In this document: piece after piece, positions 35,403 to 44,586 of the stretch | Layout of the letters: each line of letters begins with the position of its first letter | Position numbering within the stretch: the first letter of the stretch is position 1 | From: RUG14300 sp964391805 | GTDB taxonomy: Bacteria; Bacillota; Clostridia; Christensenellales; CAG-1252 | DNA length: 64,000 bases | Assembly: GCA_964391805.1 (NCBI GenBank) | Contig: CAYMNK010000004.1 | Location: 124,001 to 188,000 of the forward strand | Reading direction: 5' to 3' | The notes under the pieces: model-generated | The model's input: only the letters and a program-made list of their open reading frames with translations | What the model was told of the DNA's origin: nothing | Databases searched by the model: none | Translations under genes and position numbers: made by a program

Positions 35403-36155
35403 TCAATAATCGTCAAATCTATCGCTATCGTCTGGAACTTCGCGCTCGATTTTTTGAGTTTTCTTACCCGATTTAAAGATAATCATTATTATAATAAACG
35501 CGGGTATAACGATACCCAATACAAGAATGATACGTAAAACAGTTTTATTTTTAGGTATTTCCCTATCGATATCATTCCCCGTATTAACACTATTGTTTTC
35601 GCCCTCGCTCGGCTTGATTACAGGGGGATTGAGCAAGTTATCGATAGCATCAAGATTCTTAATATTGGACGGATATGCATAATAAATATCGCTGTCGCCC
35701 TCGTTTTTTAACGCATAGCACGTTACAACTCCGTCTACCTTATATTCTCCCAAAAACATTGCCGTACCCTCAAATGTGGATGGAATCGCATTTTCAAGAG
35801 GAGAATTATATACAGTCTTTGGCATATTTAATTCTAATACGAGGTCGGGATATAATTTAGACGGGACGGACGAAACTGTACAGGTCGCCAATTCACTCTC
35901 TTTTACATGCCCAACTATACCTGCATAATTGATCTTAGCATACTCGCTACCTTGATCGTTATGAGTAACTAAACTAAACGCGTATCCCTCGGGAATTGAA
36001 AACTTTTTACTGACGCTAAAACCGTTAGACATATAAAAATCAACTTCTTGCTCCCCTACAACATAATAGGTCGCTTCGTCTGCTGAAACTACTACAGAGC
36101 ATAACGGCATAACCGCTACCATTAATATAAATAAAACGATTAAAACTTTTTTCAT
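35403..36155 (-). CDS. Exported protein with C-terminal membrane anchor, unknown function
   Basis: The 250-residue product has a signal peptide (about 1-25, ending VVVSADE), an outer part of about 170 residues with two beta-rich, SH3-like segments (FSIPEGYAFSLVTHNDQG, then YAKINYAGIVGHVKESEL), a low-complexity stretch near 190, one membrane helix (about 205-227) and a short charged tail. No enzyme motif is visible. It heads the operon with the two-component system, so it may modulate the kinase. A TATAAT box lies about ten bases before the start. Confidence 0.7.
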   Translation of the reverse strand: MKKVLIVLFILMVAVMPLCSVVVSADEATYYVVGEQEVDFYMSNGFSVSKKFSIPEGYAFSLVTHNDQGSEYAKINYAGIVGHVKESELATCTVSSVPSKLYPDLVLELNMPKTVYNSPLENAIPSTFEGTAMFLGEYKVDGVVTCYALKNEGDSDIYYAYPSNIKNLDAIDNLLNPPVIKPSEGENNSVNTGNDIDREIPKNKTVLRIILVLGIVIPAFIIIMIIFKSGKKTQKIEREVPDDSDRFDDY

Positions 36156-36243
36156 ACCTTAATTATACTATACACTTACCGAAAAATAAAGAGAAAACTG
36201 AAAACAATTTCAAAAATAATCTTATAATTTGACGATATTTGTA

Positions 36244-36783
36244 TTAGTCGGTACCCATTAAAATATTTCCGCGGAATAAATCCTTGATTACTATTTTGCC
36301 GTCGTTATACATTCCATATGATTCGGGACAACCGTCTTTTGGTAACGATGCCGAAGAAACATTGATAAAATGCACTCTGTCCTTGTCGGAAATTCGATTG
36401 ACATGATAGTGACCGTAAAGAACGGCAAATACTCCATTGATGTCAAGTTTATCTAACTTATGACCATGTGTGCAAATGATTTGCTTACCGTCAATATTAA
36501 GTGTATAACGAGAAAAAAGATGTCTACCAAGCACCATTTCGTCGATTTCGGCATCACAGTTACCTTTAATGAGTATAGTCGGAACGTTGATTGAATTAAT
36601 AAGTTCAACAATTCCTAAAGGATTGTATTCTCGAGGTAGCGGGTTGCGTGGTCCGTGATAAAGATGATCACCTAAGAAAACGACTTTATCGGGTTGCTCC
36701 TCTTCTATTACGCTACAAATACGCTTCATTGCGTACAACGAACCGTGAATATCGGTAAAAAACAATATTTTAGAGTTTTTCAT
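36244..36783 (-). CDS. YfcE-type metallophosphoesterase
   Basis: Calcineurin-like phosphodiesterase of the MJ0936/YfcE group, 179 residues from ATG 36783. I prefer that start because its CGGAG site is nine bases away, while the ATG two codons earlier is too close. Metal-binding motifs are in order: FTDIHGS near residue 10, LGDHLYHGP near 43, KGNCDAEID near 80, THGHKLD near 114 and YGHYHVNR near 132. All ligands are present. Likely substrate is a phosphodiester, but the physiological one is unknown. Single gene. Confidence 0.9.
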   Translation of the reverse strand: MKNSKILFFTDIHGSLYAMKRICSVIEEEQPDKVVFLGDHLYHGPRNPLPREYNPLGIVELINSINVPTILIKGNCDAEIDEMVLGRHLFSRYTLNIDGKQIICTHGHKLDKLDINGVFAVLYGHYHVNRISDKDRVHFINVSSASLPKDGCPESYGMYNDGKIVIKDLFRGNILMGTD

Positions 36784-36879
36784 GAACATTTCTCCGTAAA
36801 TAAGATTCTTTTATTATTGTAGCAAAAAAGAAAGGAAAAAGCAATAGGTGGAAAAATGTTTTTAGTATAAAGAATAGGC

Positions 36880-37110
36880 GAGAATAGGCGTTCGTCCGCA
36901 AGATACTGCAAGGCTGTGCCTTGCACTGCTTCGCAGTTCGACTTCGCTTACGCTCCGCTCAGTATGACGGCGGACGAAACGATCAGTATGACACATTTTT
37001 TATCCATAATTTTGCAATAGCAAAACTTCACTTGCCAAATGGCAAACTTCACCGCGAAGCGACTTCTCCTTTGCGGTAGCAAAGACTTCACTTCACATCA
37101 GTATGACATG
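36880..37110 (+). repeat. Modular repeat with an ACTTCAC mini-hairpin array
   Basis: The 371-bp gap between the phosphoesterase and metallopeptidase genes holds block A (GCAAGGCTGTGCCTTGC, CTGCTTCGCAG, CTCAGTATGACGG) at 36900-36970, followed at 37008-37095 by small hairpins separated by ACTTCAC or ACTTCTC: TTGCAATAGCAA, TTGCCAAATGGCAA, CGCGAAGCG, CTTTGCGGTAGCAAAG. Ends with CATCAGTATGACATGAT. No gene seen. Confidence 0.8.
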
Positions 37111-37160
37111 ATAGGCAAAACATTATTAACGTAAGGCAAACATCATTCCCTTTAGCACTA

Positions 37161-37898
37161 TTATCTGGAATTGTTGCGTCTGCCGAAAAGGGTTAGTACT
37201 CTTACGAAAAAGCGTAAGAAGTATATCAAAGAGGTCAATGCAGATGCTACATAGGTCAATGCCGCCGCGGAAAGAACCTTTTTGGCGCCTTTTATTTCGC
37301 TACTATCCAATATGCCCTCAGCTACAAGCATTTCGCTTGCTCTTCTCGAAGCGTTAAGCTCAACCGGTAAAGTTACCAAAGTGAATAAGAAGGACGAACC
37401 ATAAAGAATTACACCGGCTAACGCGATATAAAAGCCTACGCTTGCGTCTGTCGCATGCGTGAACAAATCAATAATAAAACCGATTAAAACAAGAGGAAGT
37501 GCCATTCTTGAACCGATATTTACTACAGGAACAAGCCATGTTCTTATCTTAAACGGTATGTAGTTCTTTTCCTTTTGCATAACGTGTCCCATTTCGTGAG
37601 CCGAGACCGCTACAGCACCTATGGAATAGTTCCCATAGGTGGATTCGGATAGGTTTACAACTTGCTTAGTCGGATCGTAGTGGTCACTCAACGTCCCGCC
37701 TATCCGTCCGACTGAAATGCCCCATATTCCGTTAGAATGCATCAATCTAACTGCCGTGTCATAACCCGTCATTCTTGCACGGTTGGGGATTGCGTTATAT
37801 TTAGCAAAGGTCCTACGAACCTTGACGCTTGCCCATATCGAGATTATAGAGCATACTAACAATGCTCCTAAGAACCATAAGTAGTCGTACAAATACAT
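37161..37898 (-). CDS. YugP-family zinc metallopeptidase, membrane-bound
   Basis: A 245-residue membrane protein with the zinc motif HEMGH near residue 101, flanked by VNLSESTYGNYSIGAVAVSA (the strand before it) and MQKEKNYIPFKIR after it; a likely third ligand lies in the PVELNASRRA segment near 185. Three to four helices surround these. This matches the DUF zinc metallopeptidase family of B. subtilis YugP, whose substrates are unknown. AGGAGG site. It lies 18 bp after the ABC exporter pair and may be co-transcribed with it. Confidence 0.9.
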   Translation of the reverse strand: MYLYDYLWFLGALLVCSIISIWASVKVRRTFAKYNAIPNRARMTGYDTAVRLMHSNGIWGISVGRIGGTLSDHYDPTKQVVNLSESTYGNYSIGAVAVSAHEMGHVMQKEKNYIPFKIRTWLVPVVNIGSRMALPLVLIGFIIDLFTHATDASVGFYIALAGVILYGSSFLFTLVTLPVELNASRRASEMLVAEGILDSSEIKGAKKVLSAAALTYVASALTSLIYFLRFFVRVLTLFGRRNNSR

Positions 37899-37916
37899 AA
37901 TAATCCTCCTTTTTTC

Positions 37917-39692
37917 TTATGCGGTAACCTTTTCGAATTGACTGTTGTACAACTCTTTATAGAAACCACCGTAAGCCATAAGCGATTCGTGATCGCCCTT
38001 TTCTATTACGTCGCCGTCTTTCATTACTAAAATCAAGTCGGCGTTTTTGATTGTTGAAAGTCTGTGTGCAATAACAAAACTCGTGCGGTCTTTAGTCAAT
38101 TCATCCATCGCTTTCTGTATAATTGCCTCTGTACGAGTATCGACCGACGAGGTTGCTTCGTCCAAAATAAGCATAGGTGAGTTTTGTAGCATTGCACGAG
38201 CGATGGTGAGCAACTGCTTTTGACCTGCCGAAATGGTCACGCTTTCGGACAAAACGGTGTCCAATCCGTGCGGTAGCGCATGTATAAACTTATCAAGTCC
38301 GCATACCAAGCATACTTTTTCAATCTCTTCATCGGTTATTCCTTCCATATTGTAGACCAAGTTTTCTCTAACGGTACCCTCAAACAACCAAGTATCCTGT
38401 AAAACCATAGCAAACAGTTCGTGAACATTCTCGCGTTTAAGGTCGTTGATAGATATTCCGTCAATATAGATATCACCGCCGTTTATTTCGAAAAATCTCA
38501 TCAATAAGTTTACCATTGTCGTCTTACCTGCACCGGTTGGTCCTACTATTGCAACCTTTTGACCGGGATGAACCTCTGCAGAAAAATCTTTAATGATAAT
38601 CTTATCGGGTGCATCTGGATATGCAAAACTTACGTGGTCGAATACTACCTTACCGCTTACGTTATCTATAACCGCACTCTTTTCGCTTTCGTCACTAAGC
38701 TCTTCACTTTCGAGAAAATCGAAAACCCTGTGAGCCGATGCCGATACAGTCTGTAAGTTGGTAAGACCTTGTGCTATTTGAGTCAAGGGCGATGAAAACA
38801 TCCTTACGTAGAAGATAAATGATACGATTACACCAAACCCGATATGTCCGTTAATGGCAAGGATGGATCCAACTACACAAACCGCTACATATGATAGGTT
38901 AGCGATAATATTCATCAAAGGTTGCATGATACCCGACAAAAATTGCGATTTCCAATTGGCGTTATACACGTCGAGATTGAGTTTATCGAATACCGATTTT
39001 ACCATTTTGTCTGCACGACTCATTTTGATAACTTCGTGTCCCGAATAGTTTTCTTCGATAAAACCGTTTAGTTCGCCTAATGACTTTTGTCTGGCGGTAA
39101 AATACTTTTGCGAACTACCCATTATCACGACAATTAAAACCAGTCCCAATAGCGTTATTCCAAGCGTAATTAACGCTAAGCGCCATTCGGTTACAAACAT
39201 CATCACCAAACATCCCAAGAATTGCGCAACTGCACTGATTACAGTGGGTAAACTGTTTGTTAACCCCTGTTGCATGGTGGATACGTCATTTGTGATTCGG
39301 CTTAGAATATCGCCTTGAGAGGTCGTGTTAAAGTATTTTTGAGGTACTTTATTGATCTTGTCCGAAAGTTCTCCACGTAACCTATACGACATCTTCAAAG
39401 TTACCGTTGCCATGATATATTGTTGTATATAGTCAAACGCACAACTAAGCACATATAGTACGATAAGCAAAATGCCTATCTTTGCTATTGCCGAAAGGTC
39501 TATACCCGTATATAATCCATTGGTCATTATATCGGCAATCTCGCCGAGTTTGTCCGGACCGAATATAGTTATCAACGAACTCGCTGCCGCTAAGCATAAC
39601 GCTATAACGACAAAAACCATACTGTTTTTTAGATAATTCGCACTTCTCGTCAAAGCGGAAGGTTTTATTTCATTCGATTTTATTTTTTTCAT
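37917..39692 (-). CDS. ABC exporter half-transporter, second subunit
   Basis: Fused membrane and ATPase half of a multidrug-type exporter, 591 residues from ATG 39692, which has a GGAGG site. Six membrane helices (about 25-330) are followed by the ATPase domain: Walker A GPTGAGKTTMVNLL near 385, the signature region ISAGQKQLLTIARAM, and Walker B MLILDEATSSVD with the catalytic Glu. The signature is SAGQK instead of SGGQ. The partner at 39706-41460 has a degenerate Walker B, so the pair should be a heterodimer with one working catalytic site of the LmrCD/TM287-288 type. Confidence 0.93.
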   Translation of the reverse strand: MKKIKSNEIKPSALTRSANYLKNSMVFVVIALCLAAASSLITIFGPDKLGEIADIMTNGLYTGIDLSAIAKIGILLIVLYVLSCAFDYIQQYIMATVTLKMSYRLRGELSDKINKVPQKYFNTTSQGDILSRITNDVSTMQQGLTNSLPTVISAVAQFLGCLVMMFVTEWRLALITLGITLLGLVLIVVIMGSSQKYFTARQKSLGELNGFIEENYSGHEVIKMSRADKMVKSVFDKLNLDVYNANWKSQFLSGIMQPLMNIIANLSYVAVCVVGSILAINGHIGFGVIVSFIFYVRMFSSPLTQIAQGLTNLQTVSASAHRVFDFLESEELSDESEKSAVIDNVSGKVVFDHVSFAYPDAPDKIIIKDFSAEVHPGQKVAIVGPTGAGKTTMVNLLMRFFEINGGDIYIDGISINDLKRENVHELFAMVLQDTWLFEGTVRENLVYNMEGITDEEIEKVCLVCGLDKFIHALPHGLDTVLSESVTISAGQKQLLTIARAMLQNSPMLILDEATSSVDTRTEAIIQKAMDELTKDRTSFVIAHRLSTIKNADLILVMKDGDVIEKGDHESLMAYGGFYKELYNSQFEKVTA

Positions 39693-39705
39693 ATACAACC
39701 CTCCT

Positions 39706-41460
39706 CTACTCCAATTCTTCTACACTCAACTGTGAAACTGCAATTTCACGATAGACATTGCAATTTTGCATAAGTTCGCTATGTGTGCCCATACCGACAA
39801 CCGCACCTTTATCAAGCACTATTATGGTATCGGCATTCCTAATGGTTCCTATACGCTGTGCAACTATTATCTTGGTGGTATCCTTATATTCCGTTGCCAA
39901 TTTTTCTCTCAGCATCGCATCGGTGCGGTAGTCGAGAGCGGAAAAACTATCGTCAAATATCAGTATTTCGGGATTTCTTGCAAGGCCTCTCGCTATAGAT
40001 AAACGCTGTTTTTGTCCGCCCGATACATTACGTCCGAGCTGTGCTATACGATAATCTACGCCGTCATCGAGTTTGTTTACGAATTCAGCCGATTGAGATA
40101 CATCGAGTGCTTTTTGTAGCGACTGTTCATTCTTTTCGAAAGAACTCTCTCCAAAGAAAACGTTATCCTCTATTGATCCCGAAAAGAGTGTTGCACGCTG
40201 TGTCATAAATCCGAGTTTATCATATAAAGCACTCAGTTTATAATCGCGCACGTTCACACCGTCAACCAATACCTCTCCTTCGGTCGCGTCATACAAACGA
40301 GGAATTAAATTGATAAGGGTACTTTTACCGCTACCGGTTGCGCCGATTATCGCCAAAGTTTCGCCCTTATTGACCTTAAAGGTCACGTTTTCAAGTTCGT
40401 TTTCGGGTGAATCGGGATAGGAAAACGATACGTTTCTAAATTCTACACTTCCCGTCTCTATTCCATCGGTAACTTCCCCTTCCGCTATCGAAAATTCTTT
40501 TTCTAACACTTCGTTGATACGCTCCGCCGAAACCTGTGCTTGAGGAACCATCATAAAGATGATTATCAACATCATAAAGGACATCACAATGTATGTCGCA
40601 TACGTTCCGAACGCAAGTATTTCGCTGAACATGGTAATTCTACCAATCGTATCGCTTAGGGCTATATTGTTAACAAGAACGGCTCCTACCCAATATATGG
40701 CTAACGTTAATCCGCTCATTCCCAACGTCATCGCGGGACTGATAAGTGCAAATAAACGCTGATTCTTGAGTTGAAGATCGTACATATCCTTACTTGCCTT
40801 ATTAAACTTCTCGTTCTGATAGTCTTCGGCATTGAATGCATGCACTACGTTGATACCTGTCAAATTTTCACGAGCAACCTTATTGATTCGGTCGGTCATT
40901 TTTTGAACCTTACGGAAACGAGGTAAACATGTGGATACAACCAATATAACGACACAACATAACGCTACCACAAATCCTGCGGTAACTATCGACAATTCCC
41001 AACTCTTGCCGAGTATCTTAATGATACCCCATATCGCCATTATGGGCGCTTTGATAAGCATTTGCAAACCCATCGATATAATCATCTGAATCTGCGTGAT
41101 ATCGTTGGTGGTTCTGGTTATCAAGCTCGGTACGGAAAATGCTTGCATTTCCGCTTTACCCATATCCACTACATGGTAAAACAGTTTTTCTCGAACGGTG
41201 TAGCTAAAACCCGATGCCGTTCTCGATGATAAAAATCCGCATACAATGGCAAGCATTGCACTAAGTACGGTACATGCCAACATCTTAAGTCCGACTTCGA
41301 TTATCGCTTCGGTTGTACCCGACGTATTGATTAATGTGGTCAATTCGGTCATATAATCGGGCAATTCGAGATCTAAATAGACTTGTCCGACAACAAGAAC
41401 CGCACATATGACCGCCATGATTATTTCACGCGGGCGAAGGTTTTTTAACAATTTAAACAT
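39706..41460 (-). CDS. ABC exporter half-transporter, first subunit (degenerate Walker B)
   Basis: A 584-residue half-transporter with six helices (about 15-310) and an ATPase domain: Walker A GATGSGKSTLINLIPRLY near 370, signature NVSGGQKQRLSIARG, and Walker B ILIFDDSFSALD, in which the catalytic Glu is replaced by Asp. This is the usual mark of the degenerate site of heterodimeric exporters. AAGGAG site; 16 bp after marR and 13 bp before its partner. Probably exports a drug or lipid-like compound; the MarR gene suggests inducible drug efflux. Confidence 0.93.
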   Translation of the reverse strand: MFKLLKNLRPREIIMAVICAVLVVGQVYLDLELPDYMTELTTLINTSGTTEAIIEVGLKMLACTVLSAMLAIVCGFLSSRTASGFSYTVREKLFYHVVDMGKAEMQAFSVPSLITRTTNDITQIQMIISMGLQMLIKAPIMAIWGIIKILGKSWELSIVTAGFVVALCCVVILVVSTCLPRFRKVQKMTDRINKVARENLTGINVVHAFNAEDYQNEKFNKASKDMYDLQLKNQRLFALISPAMTLGMSGLTLAIYWVGAVLVNNIALSDTIGRITMFSEILAFGTYATYIVMSFMMLIIIFMMVPQAQVSAERINEVLEKEFSIAEGEVTDGIETGSVEFRNVSFSYPDSPENELENVTFKVNKGETLAIIGATGSGKSTLINLIPRLYDATEGEVLVDGVNVRDYKLSALYDKLGFMTQRATLFSGSIEDNVFFGESSFEKNEQSLQKALDVSQSAEFVNKLDDGVDYRIAQLGRNVSGGQKQRLSIARGLARNPEILIFDDSFSALDYRTDAMLREKLATEYKDTTKIIVAQRIGTIRNADTIIVLDKGAVVGMGTHSELMQNCNVYREIAVSQLSVEELE

Positions 41461-41476
41461 TTATTTACTCCTTAGA

Positions 41477-41935
41477 TTACATACCGTTTTTGCGGATGGC
41501 TTCCACATTGCTATCTATAGTCTCGAGAACTCTTTTCCACACAGCAAAATCTTCCTCTTGAACCCCTTGAACTAAGGTAGCGCCGAATTGCCGTTGTTTT
41601 TCTCGTCCTTTTTCTATGATAGCCATTGCTTTTTCGGTTGCAATCAACTTAATTTTTCTACGGTCTCCTACTACGGTTACCCTCTCAAGCAATCCGCCTT
41701 GAACTAAACGCTCTATATGAACCGATACAATGCCGGTTTTGAAACCCCTGACAGTACACACATCCTTGGCAGTTGCATGCTCGTTATTATTAGCCATGAA
41801 AAGTAAAATATCTAACGCCATGGGCGGTAATCCGAACTCCTTACACAAAGGCAATAGTGCAATATGATATGCCTCGATAAATTTATTGGCAAAATCAAAT
41901 AAGCCTTGCATTCCTCTATTGTTCTCTTTTTCCAT
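41477..41935 (-). CDS. MarR-family transcriptional regulator
   Basis: A 152-residue winged-helix regulator, first gene of the exporter operon. The HTH region reads HATAKDVCTVRGFKTGIVSV and the wing RVTVVGDRRKIKLIATEKA, with long helices on both sides for dimerisation, as in MarR. Tandem palindromes in its own promoter (41972-42019) indicate autoregulation, so it probably represses itself and the exporter until a ligand binds. GGGAG site. Confidence 0.92.
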   Translation of the reverse strand: MEKENNRGMQGLFDFANKFIEAYHIALLPLCKEFGLPPMALDILLFMANNNEHATAKDVCTVRGFKTGIVSVHIERLVQGGLLERVTVVGDRRKIKLIATEKAMAIIEKGREKQRQFGATLVQGVQEEDFAVWKRVLETIDSNVEAIRKNGM

Positions 41936-41971
41936 AATAATCTCCCGTAAAAAATTGACAATTTAAGCAAA

Positions 41972-42019
41972 ATTAGATTGTCTAATATTATTATATTCTA
42001 ATTTTAGACTAATTGTCAA
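41972..42019 (-). promoter_or_regulatory. marR-exporter promoter with palindromic operators
   Basis: Minus strand TTGACA (42014-42019), an 18-bp spacer and TATAAT (41990-41995), both perfect. A perfect palindrome ATTAGA-TTG-TCTAAT (41972-41986) covers the expected start of transcription and a shorter TTAG-A-CTAA palindrome (42004-42012) lies in the spacer. Both share TTAG/CTAA arms, which fits a MarR operator. Confidence 0.75.
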
Positions 42020-42181
42020 CATAAATTACAAAATTTTCTAAAAATGCAATCAACTTAGATATAATAGGATATTAATATAAAAAATGTATTAAAAAAAAAC
42101 ATGCTTTGCTTCAATAGAAAAATACCTCGGTCAAATAATCAACCGAGGAATGTGAAATAATTATCAACTAAAATATACGAA

Positions 42182-43402
42182 CTAAATAAGATTGCTTGGA
42201 ATAAAGCAATTATTCTCGTCAATAGGCATAGGCTCTTCACACATACAAATAATTCCACCGTGTCCTCTATGCAAAGATGTCTTATCTATTATATCATACT
42301 TTTTAATTTCACGCTTATCGGGTAAAGCACTTTTCTTTATTTCCAAAGGATGAATAGTATTATTCTCTTCAATCAATAGATCGATTTCCTTAGAATTACT
42401 ATCACGGAGATATGTAATATTTACTTTAGATTTAGAGTATGCATAATTTTTTACAAGTTCCATTACAACATAGTTTTCGTAATAATGACCACTTGCAGCG
42501 CCTACGCGAAGGGTATAGGGAGTCAACCACATGGAAAGAAATGCGCATAACCCGGTATCACAAAAATACAGTTTAGGTGTCTTAGTCAATCGCTTTAATT
42601 CGTTATTAGAATAAGGATAGAGTAAATACACTATATTTAATCCAACTAAAACATTAAGCCATATTTTGGCGGTACTCTGTGAAATACCTGCCGACTGAGC
42701 AAGCGTTGCATAGTTGACCTGTTCACCGACTAACGCCGAACATCCTACAAGAAAATTACGGAAGGAAACGGTATCGGTAATTCCCCCAACTTCTGCAATA
42801 TCCCTCATCAAATAGGTGTCTACATATGAATTCCAGTATTCTTGTCTTATTTCATCGTCAACGCCTTGTATTTGAGGCATACCGCCTTCCCAAATATGAT
42901 TAAAAACTTGAATTACATTATTTTTGGGAACTTTACGCTGTCTTGCTTGTAGTGTTTCAAGTGAAAAGTCCAATTCAGAATCAAAAACAACTCCTGCCTT
43001 TTCTCGTGCCGATAAGCTGTACAGTTGTAATATGCAAATTCTACCTGCTAACGATTCTCGAATTTGCTTCATCATACTGAACTGCTGTGAACCGGTAAGC
43101 CAAATCAATCCGGGTTCATCGGTTGCATCGCAAATTACCTTTATTTGCTCGAAAAGTTGTGGGGCTTTTTGAACTTCGTCGATAAGTATTGGGGGCTTAT
43201 ATGTTTGAAAAAATAAAACAGGATCTGACTGAGCAAGAGATCTTGCCATATAATTATCCATACTTACATATGTGCGATCAACCGCTAAGTGTTTCAACAT
43301 TGTTGTCTTACCGACTTGACGCGCTCCGGTAACAAGAACAACTTTGAAAAAGTTATTCGCTTTTAAAAACTTACGCTCTAATTCCCGTGCAATATATGTC
43401 AT
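42182..43402 (-). CDS. AAA ATPase with DUF4143 domain
   Basis: A 406-residue protein from ATG 43402, which has a CGGAGG site; a longer frame lacks one. Residues 1-180 are an AAA-type ATPase with Walker A VTGARQVGKTTMLKHL and Walker B PPILIDEVQKAP, plus the sensor-like LIWLTGSQQF. Residues 200-406 are the DUF4143 domain with a winged-helix part (AGISQSTAKIWLNVLVGL) and a PD-(D/E)xK-like end, EIDLLIEENN then PLEIKKS. Such proteins are common in gut bacteria in many copies; function is unknown. No partner gene stands next to it, and it stands alone after a 200-bp gap behind marR's promoter. Confidence 0.9.
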   Translation of the reverse strand: MTYIARELERKFLKANNFFKVVLVTGARQVGKTTMLKHLAVDRTYVSMDNYMARSLAQSDPVLFFQTYKPPILIDEVQKAPQLFEQIKVICDATDEPGLIWLTGSQQFSMMKQIRESLAGRICILQLYSLSAREKAGVVFDSELDFSLETLQARQRKVPKNNVIQVFNHIWEGGMPQIQGVDDEIRQEYWNSYVDTYLMRDIAEVGGITDTVSFRNFLVGCSALVGEQVNYATLAQSAGISQSTAKIWLNVLVGLNIVYLLYPYSNNELKRLTKTPKLYFCDTGLCAFLSMWLTPYTLRVGAASGHYYENYVVMELVKNYAYSKSKVNITYLRDSNSKEIDLLIEENNTIHPLEIKKSALPDKREIKKYDIIDKTSLHRGHGGIICMCEEPMPIDENNCFIPSNLI

Positions 43403-43629
43403 ATTTCGCCTCCGTTTTTGGATTTTTTTATGAAAATCTACGATTAATCCTATTTTATCATAAGTTTTGACCGACGTCAAGGGTAAATTGCGCAAATAAT
43501 GTAAAATATGTAATAAAATTAAAGAAGAAGTGTTTTTATAACTCTTTTATGCGGTGGCTATCATTATCTTCCAAGACATATAATAAAGGTATAATTGTCC
43601 ATAATGTAAGAAAATATTATCATTCAATT
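43403..43629. other. AT-rich spacer upstream of the AAA gene
   Basis: Holds the likely promoter area of the AAA ATPase gene; no clear -35/-10 pair, RNA or frame could be picked out. Confidence 0.35.
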
Positions 43630-44112
43630 GATAGTTTTCAAGCAAAAGAATGGCAGGGACGCTGACACGAATGATGTAATGCTTTGCATGATGATGTTAC
43701 TTCATAATGATGTTTGCCTTTTGGCAAAAAAAGTTTTGCTTCGCAAAATTGTGGATGCAGATACCGACACTTCGTGTCGCCCTACGGGTTCGACTACAGA
43801 CTTCGTCTTCCGCTCAGTATGACGGCGGACGAATTCTAAGCTCAGTATGACATTTGATGGTGCTGTGCAAATTCACTATGACGGGACGAGTAAATATAAT
43901 AAATGCAAATTAAAAGCAAGTGCGTAATTTGCTTTTGGCGGGCGATTACTAATCGCCCCTACACATTTGTCATATATTGTTGTCGTTTTTAGTGGGTTTC
44001 TGCTTTGATTGACTTTTTTACAAGGATTTTGGATTCCGATGCCATTGGCATCGCCCTACGGGTTCGACTACGGTTTTCAACCCTCGCTCAGAATGACATT
44101 TATAGATAATTA
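43630..44112 (+). repeat. Mini-hairpin array and one to two modular repeat units
   Basis: An array at 43668-43745 has small hairpins (AATGCTTTGCAT, TTACTTCATAA, TTGCCTTTTGGCAA, TTTTGCTTCGCAAAA) separated by ATGATGT. Then come block A (CGACACTTCGTGTCG, AGACTTCGTCT, CTCAGTATGACGG) to 43835, worn copies at 43836-43890, block B (43912-43960, with GGGCGATTACTAATCGCCC), tail C (CTACACATTTGTCATATATT), and a second A at 44030-44100 with GATGCCATTGGCATC. No gene. Confidence 0.85.
43903..43936 (-). terminator. Repeat-borne terminator-like hairpin
   Basis: Stem AAAAGCAA/TTGCTTTT (43912-43919 and 43929-43936), followed on the minus strand by T-rich AATTTGC. It lies far beyond rpsT, which has its own terminator, so any role here would be as a backup. 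Confidence 0.4.
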
Positions 44113-44127
44113 GAAGGTTTTAAACAC

Positions 44128-44159
44128 AAAAAAACCTTGCACCTCTAATCGGTACAAAG
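44128..44159 (-). terminator. Intrinsic terminator of rpsT
   Basis: Minus strand CTTTGTACC pairs over nine positions (two G-U) with GGTGCAAGG around a seven-base loop and is followed by seven T. It is 37 bp past the rpsT stop. Confidence 0.85.
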
Positions 44160-44196
44160 TCAATTTGTTTATTAAACGCTATTATAACGAATTAAA

Positions 44197-44469
44197 CTAT
44201 TTCTCTGCTCTTAATGCGTCAAGAGATCTCGAAATGGTAGCAATTCTACGGCTTGCAGCATTGATGTGTAAAACACCTGCACTCTTAGCCTTATTGATGA
44301 TAGCTACTGTCTCGGGATATAACTTCTCGGCAGTTTCTAAATCTTTAGCTGCGATAGCCGAATTGAACTTCTTGACAGCGTTTCTAACTGTCGAACGAAT
44401 AGAATTGTTTTGTGCGTTTTCTTTAGCTGTTACTAATATACGTTTCTTTTGAGATTTGATGTTTGCCAT
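44197..44469 (-). CDS. rpsT: 30S ribosomal protein S20
   Basis: Ninety-residue all-helical, lysine-rich primary 16S-binding protein. MANIKSQKKRILVTAKENAQ opens it, followed by RSTVRNAVKKF, and AGVLHINAASRRIATISRSLD near the end, all standard for S20. AAGGAG site. Divergent from the gpr-like gene, an arrangement (rpsT next to gpr) known in Bacillus and Clostridia, which helps to identify both. Confidence 0.97.
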   Translation of the reverse strand: MANIKSQKKRILVTAKENAQNNSIRSTVRNAVKKFNSAIAAKDLETAEKLYPETVAIINKAKSAGVLHINAASRRIATISRSLDALRAEK

Positions 44470-44586
44470 CTTTTAATTCTCCTTGTCTTTATAAATGCTT
44501 GATTATTTTACCACAACTTTATTGTTTTAGCAATTGATTAAACACATTTTTCCGTCTCTTTTTTTAATTTTTTTAATTTTTTTTGA

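Noticed and set aside
36880..37110. CRISPR-like array
   Set aside because: Spaced short words exist, but the pieces between them are self-complementary hairpins of 9-16 bases, not unique spacers of about 30, and no cas gene is near.
42182..43402. AAA/DUF4143 protein as a defence or mobile element gene
   Set aside because: It stands alone, has no toxin, nuclease partner or integrase nearby, and such proteins are frequent singletons.
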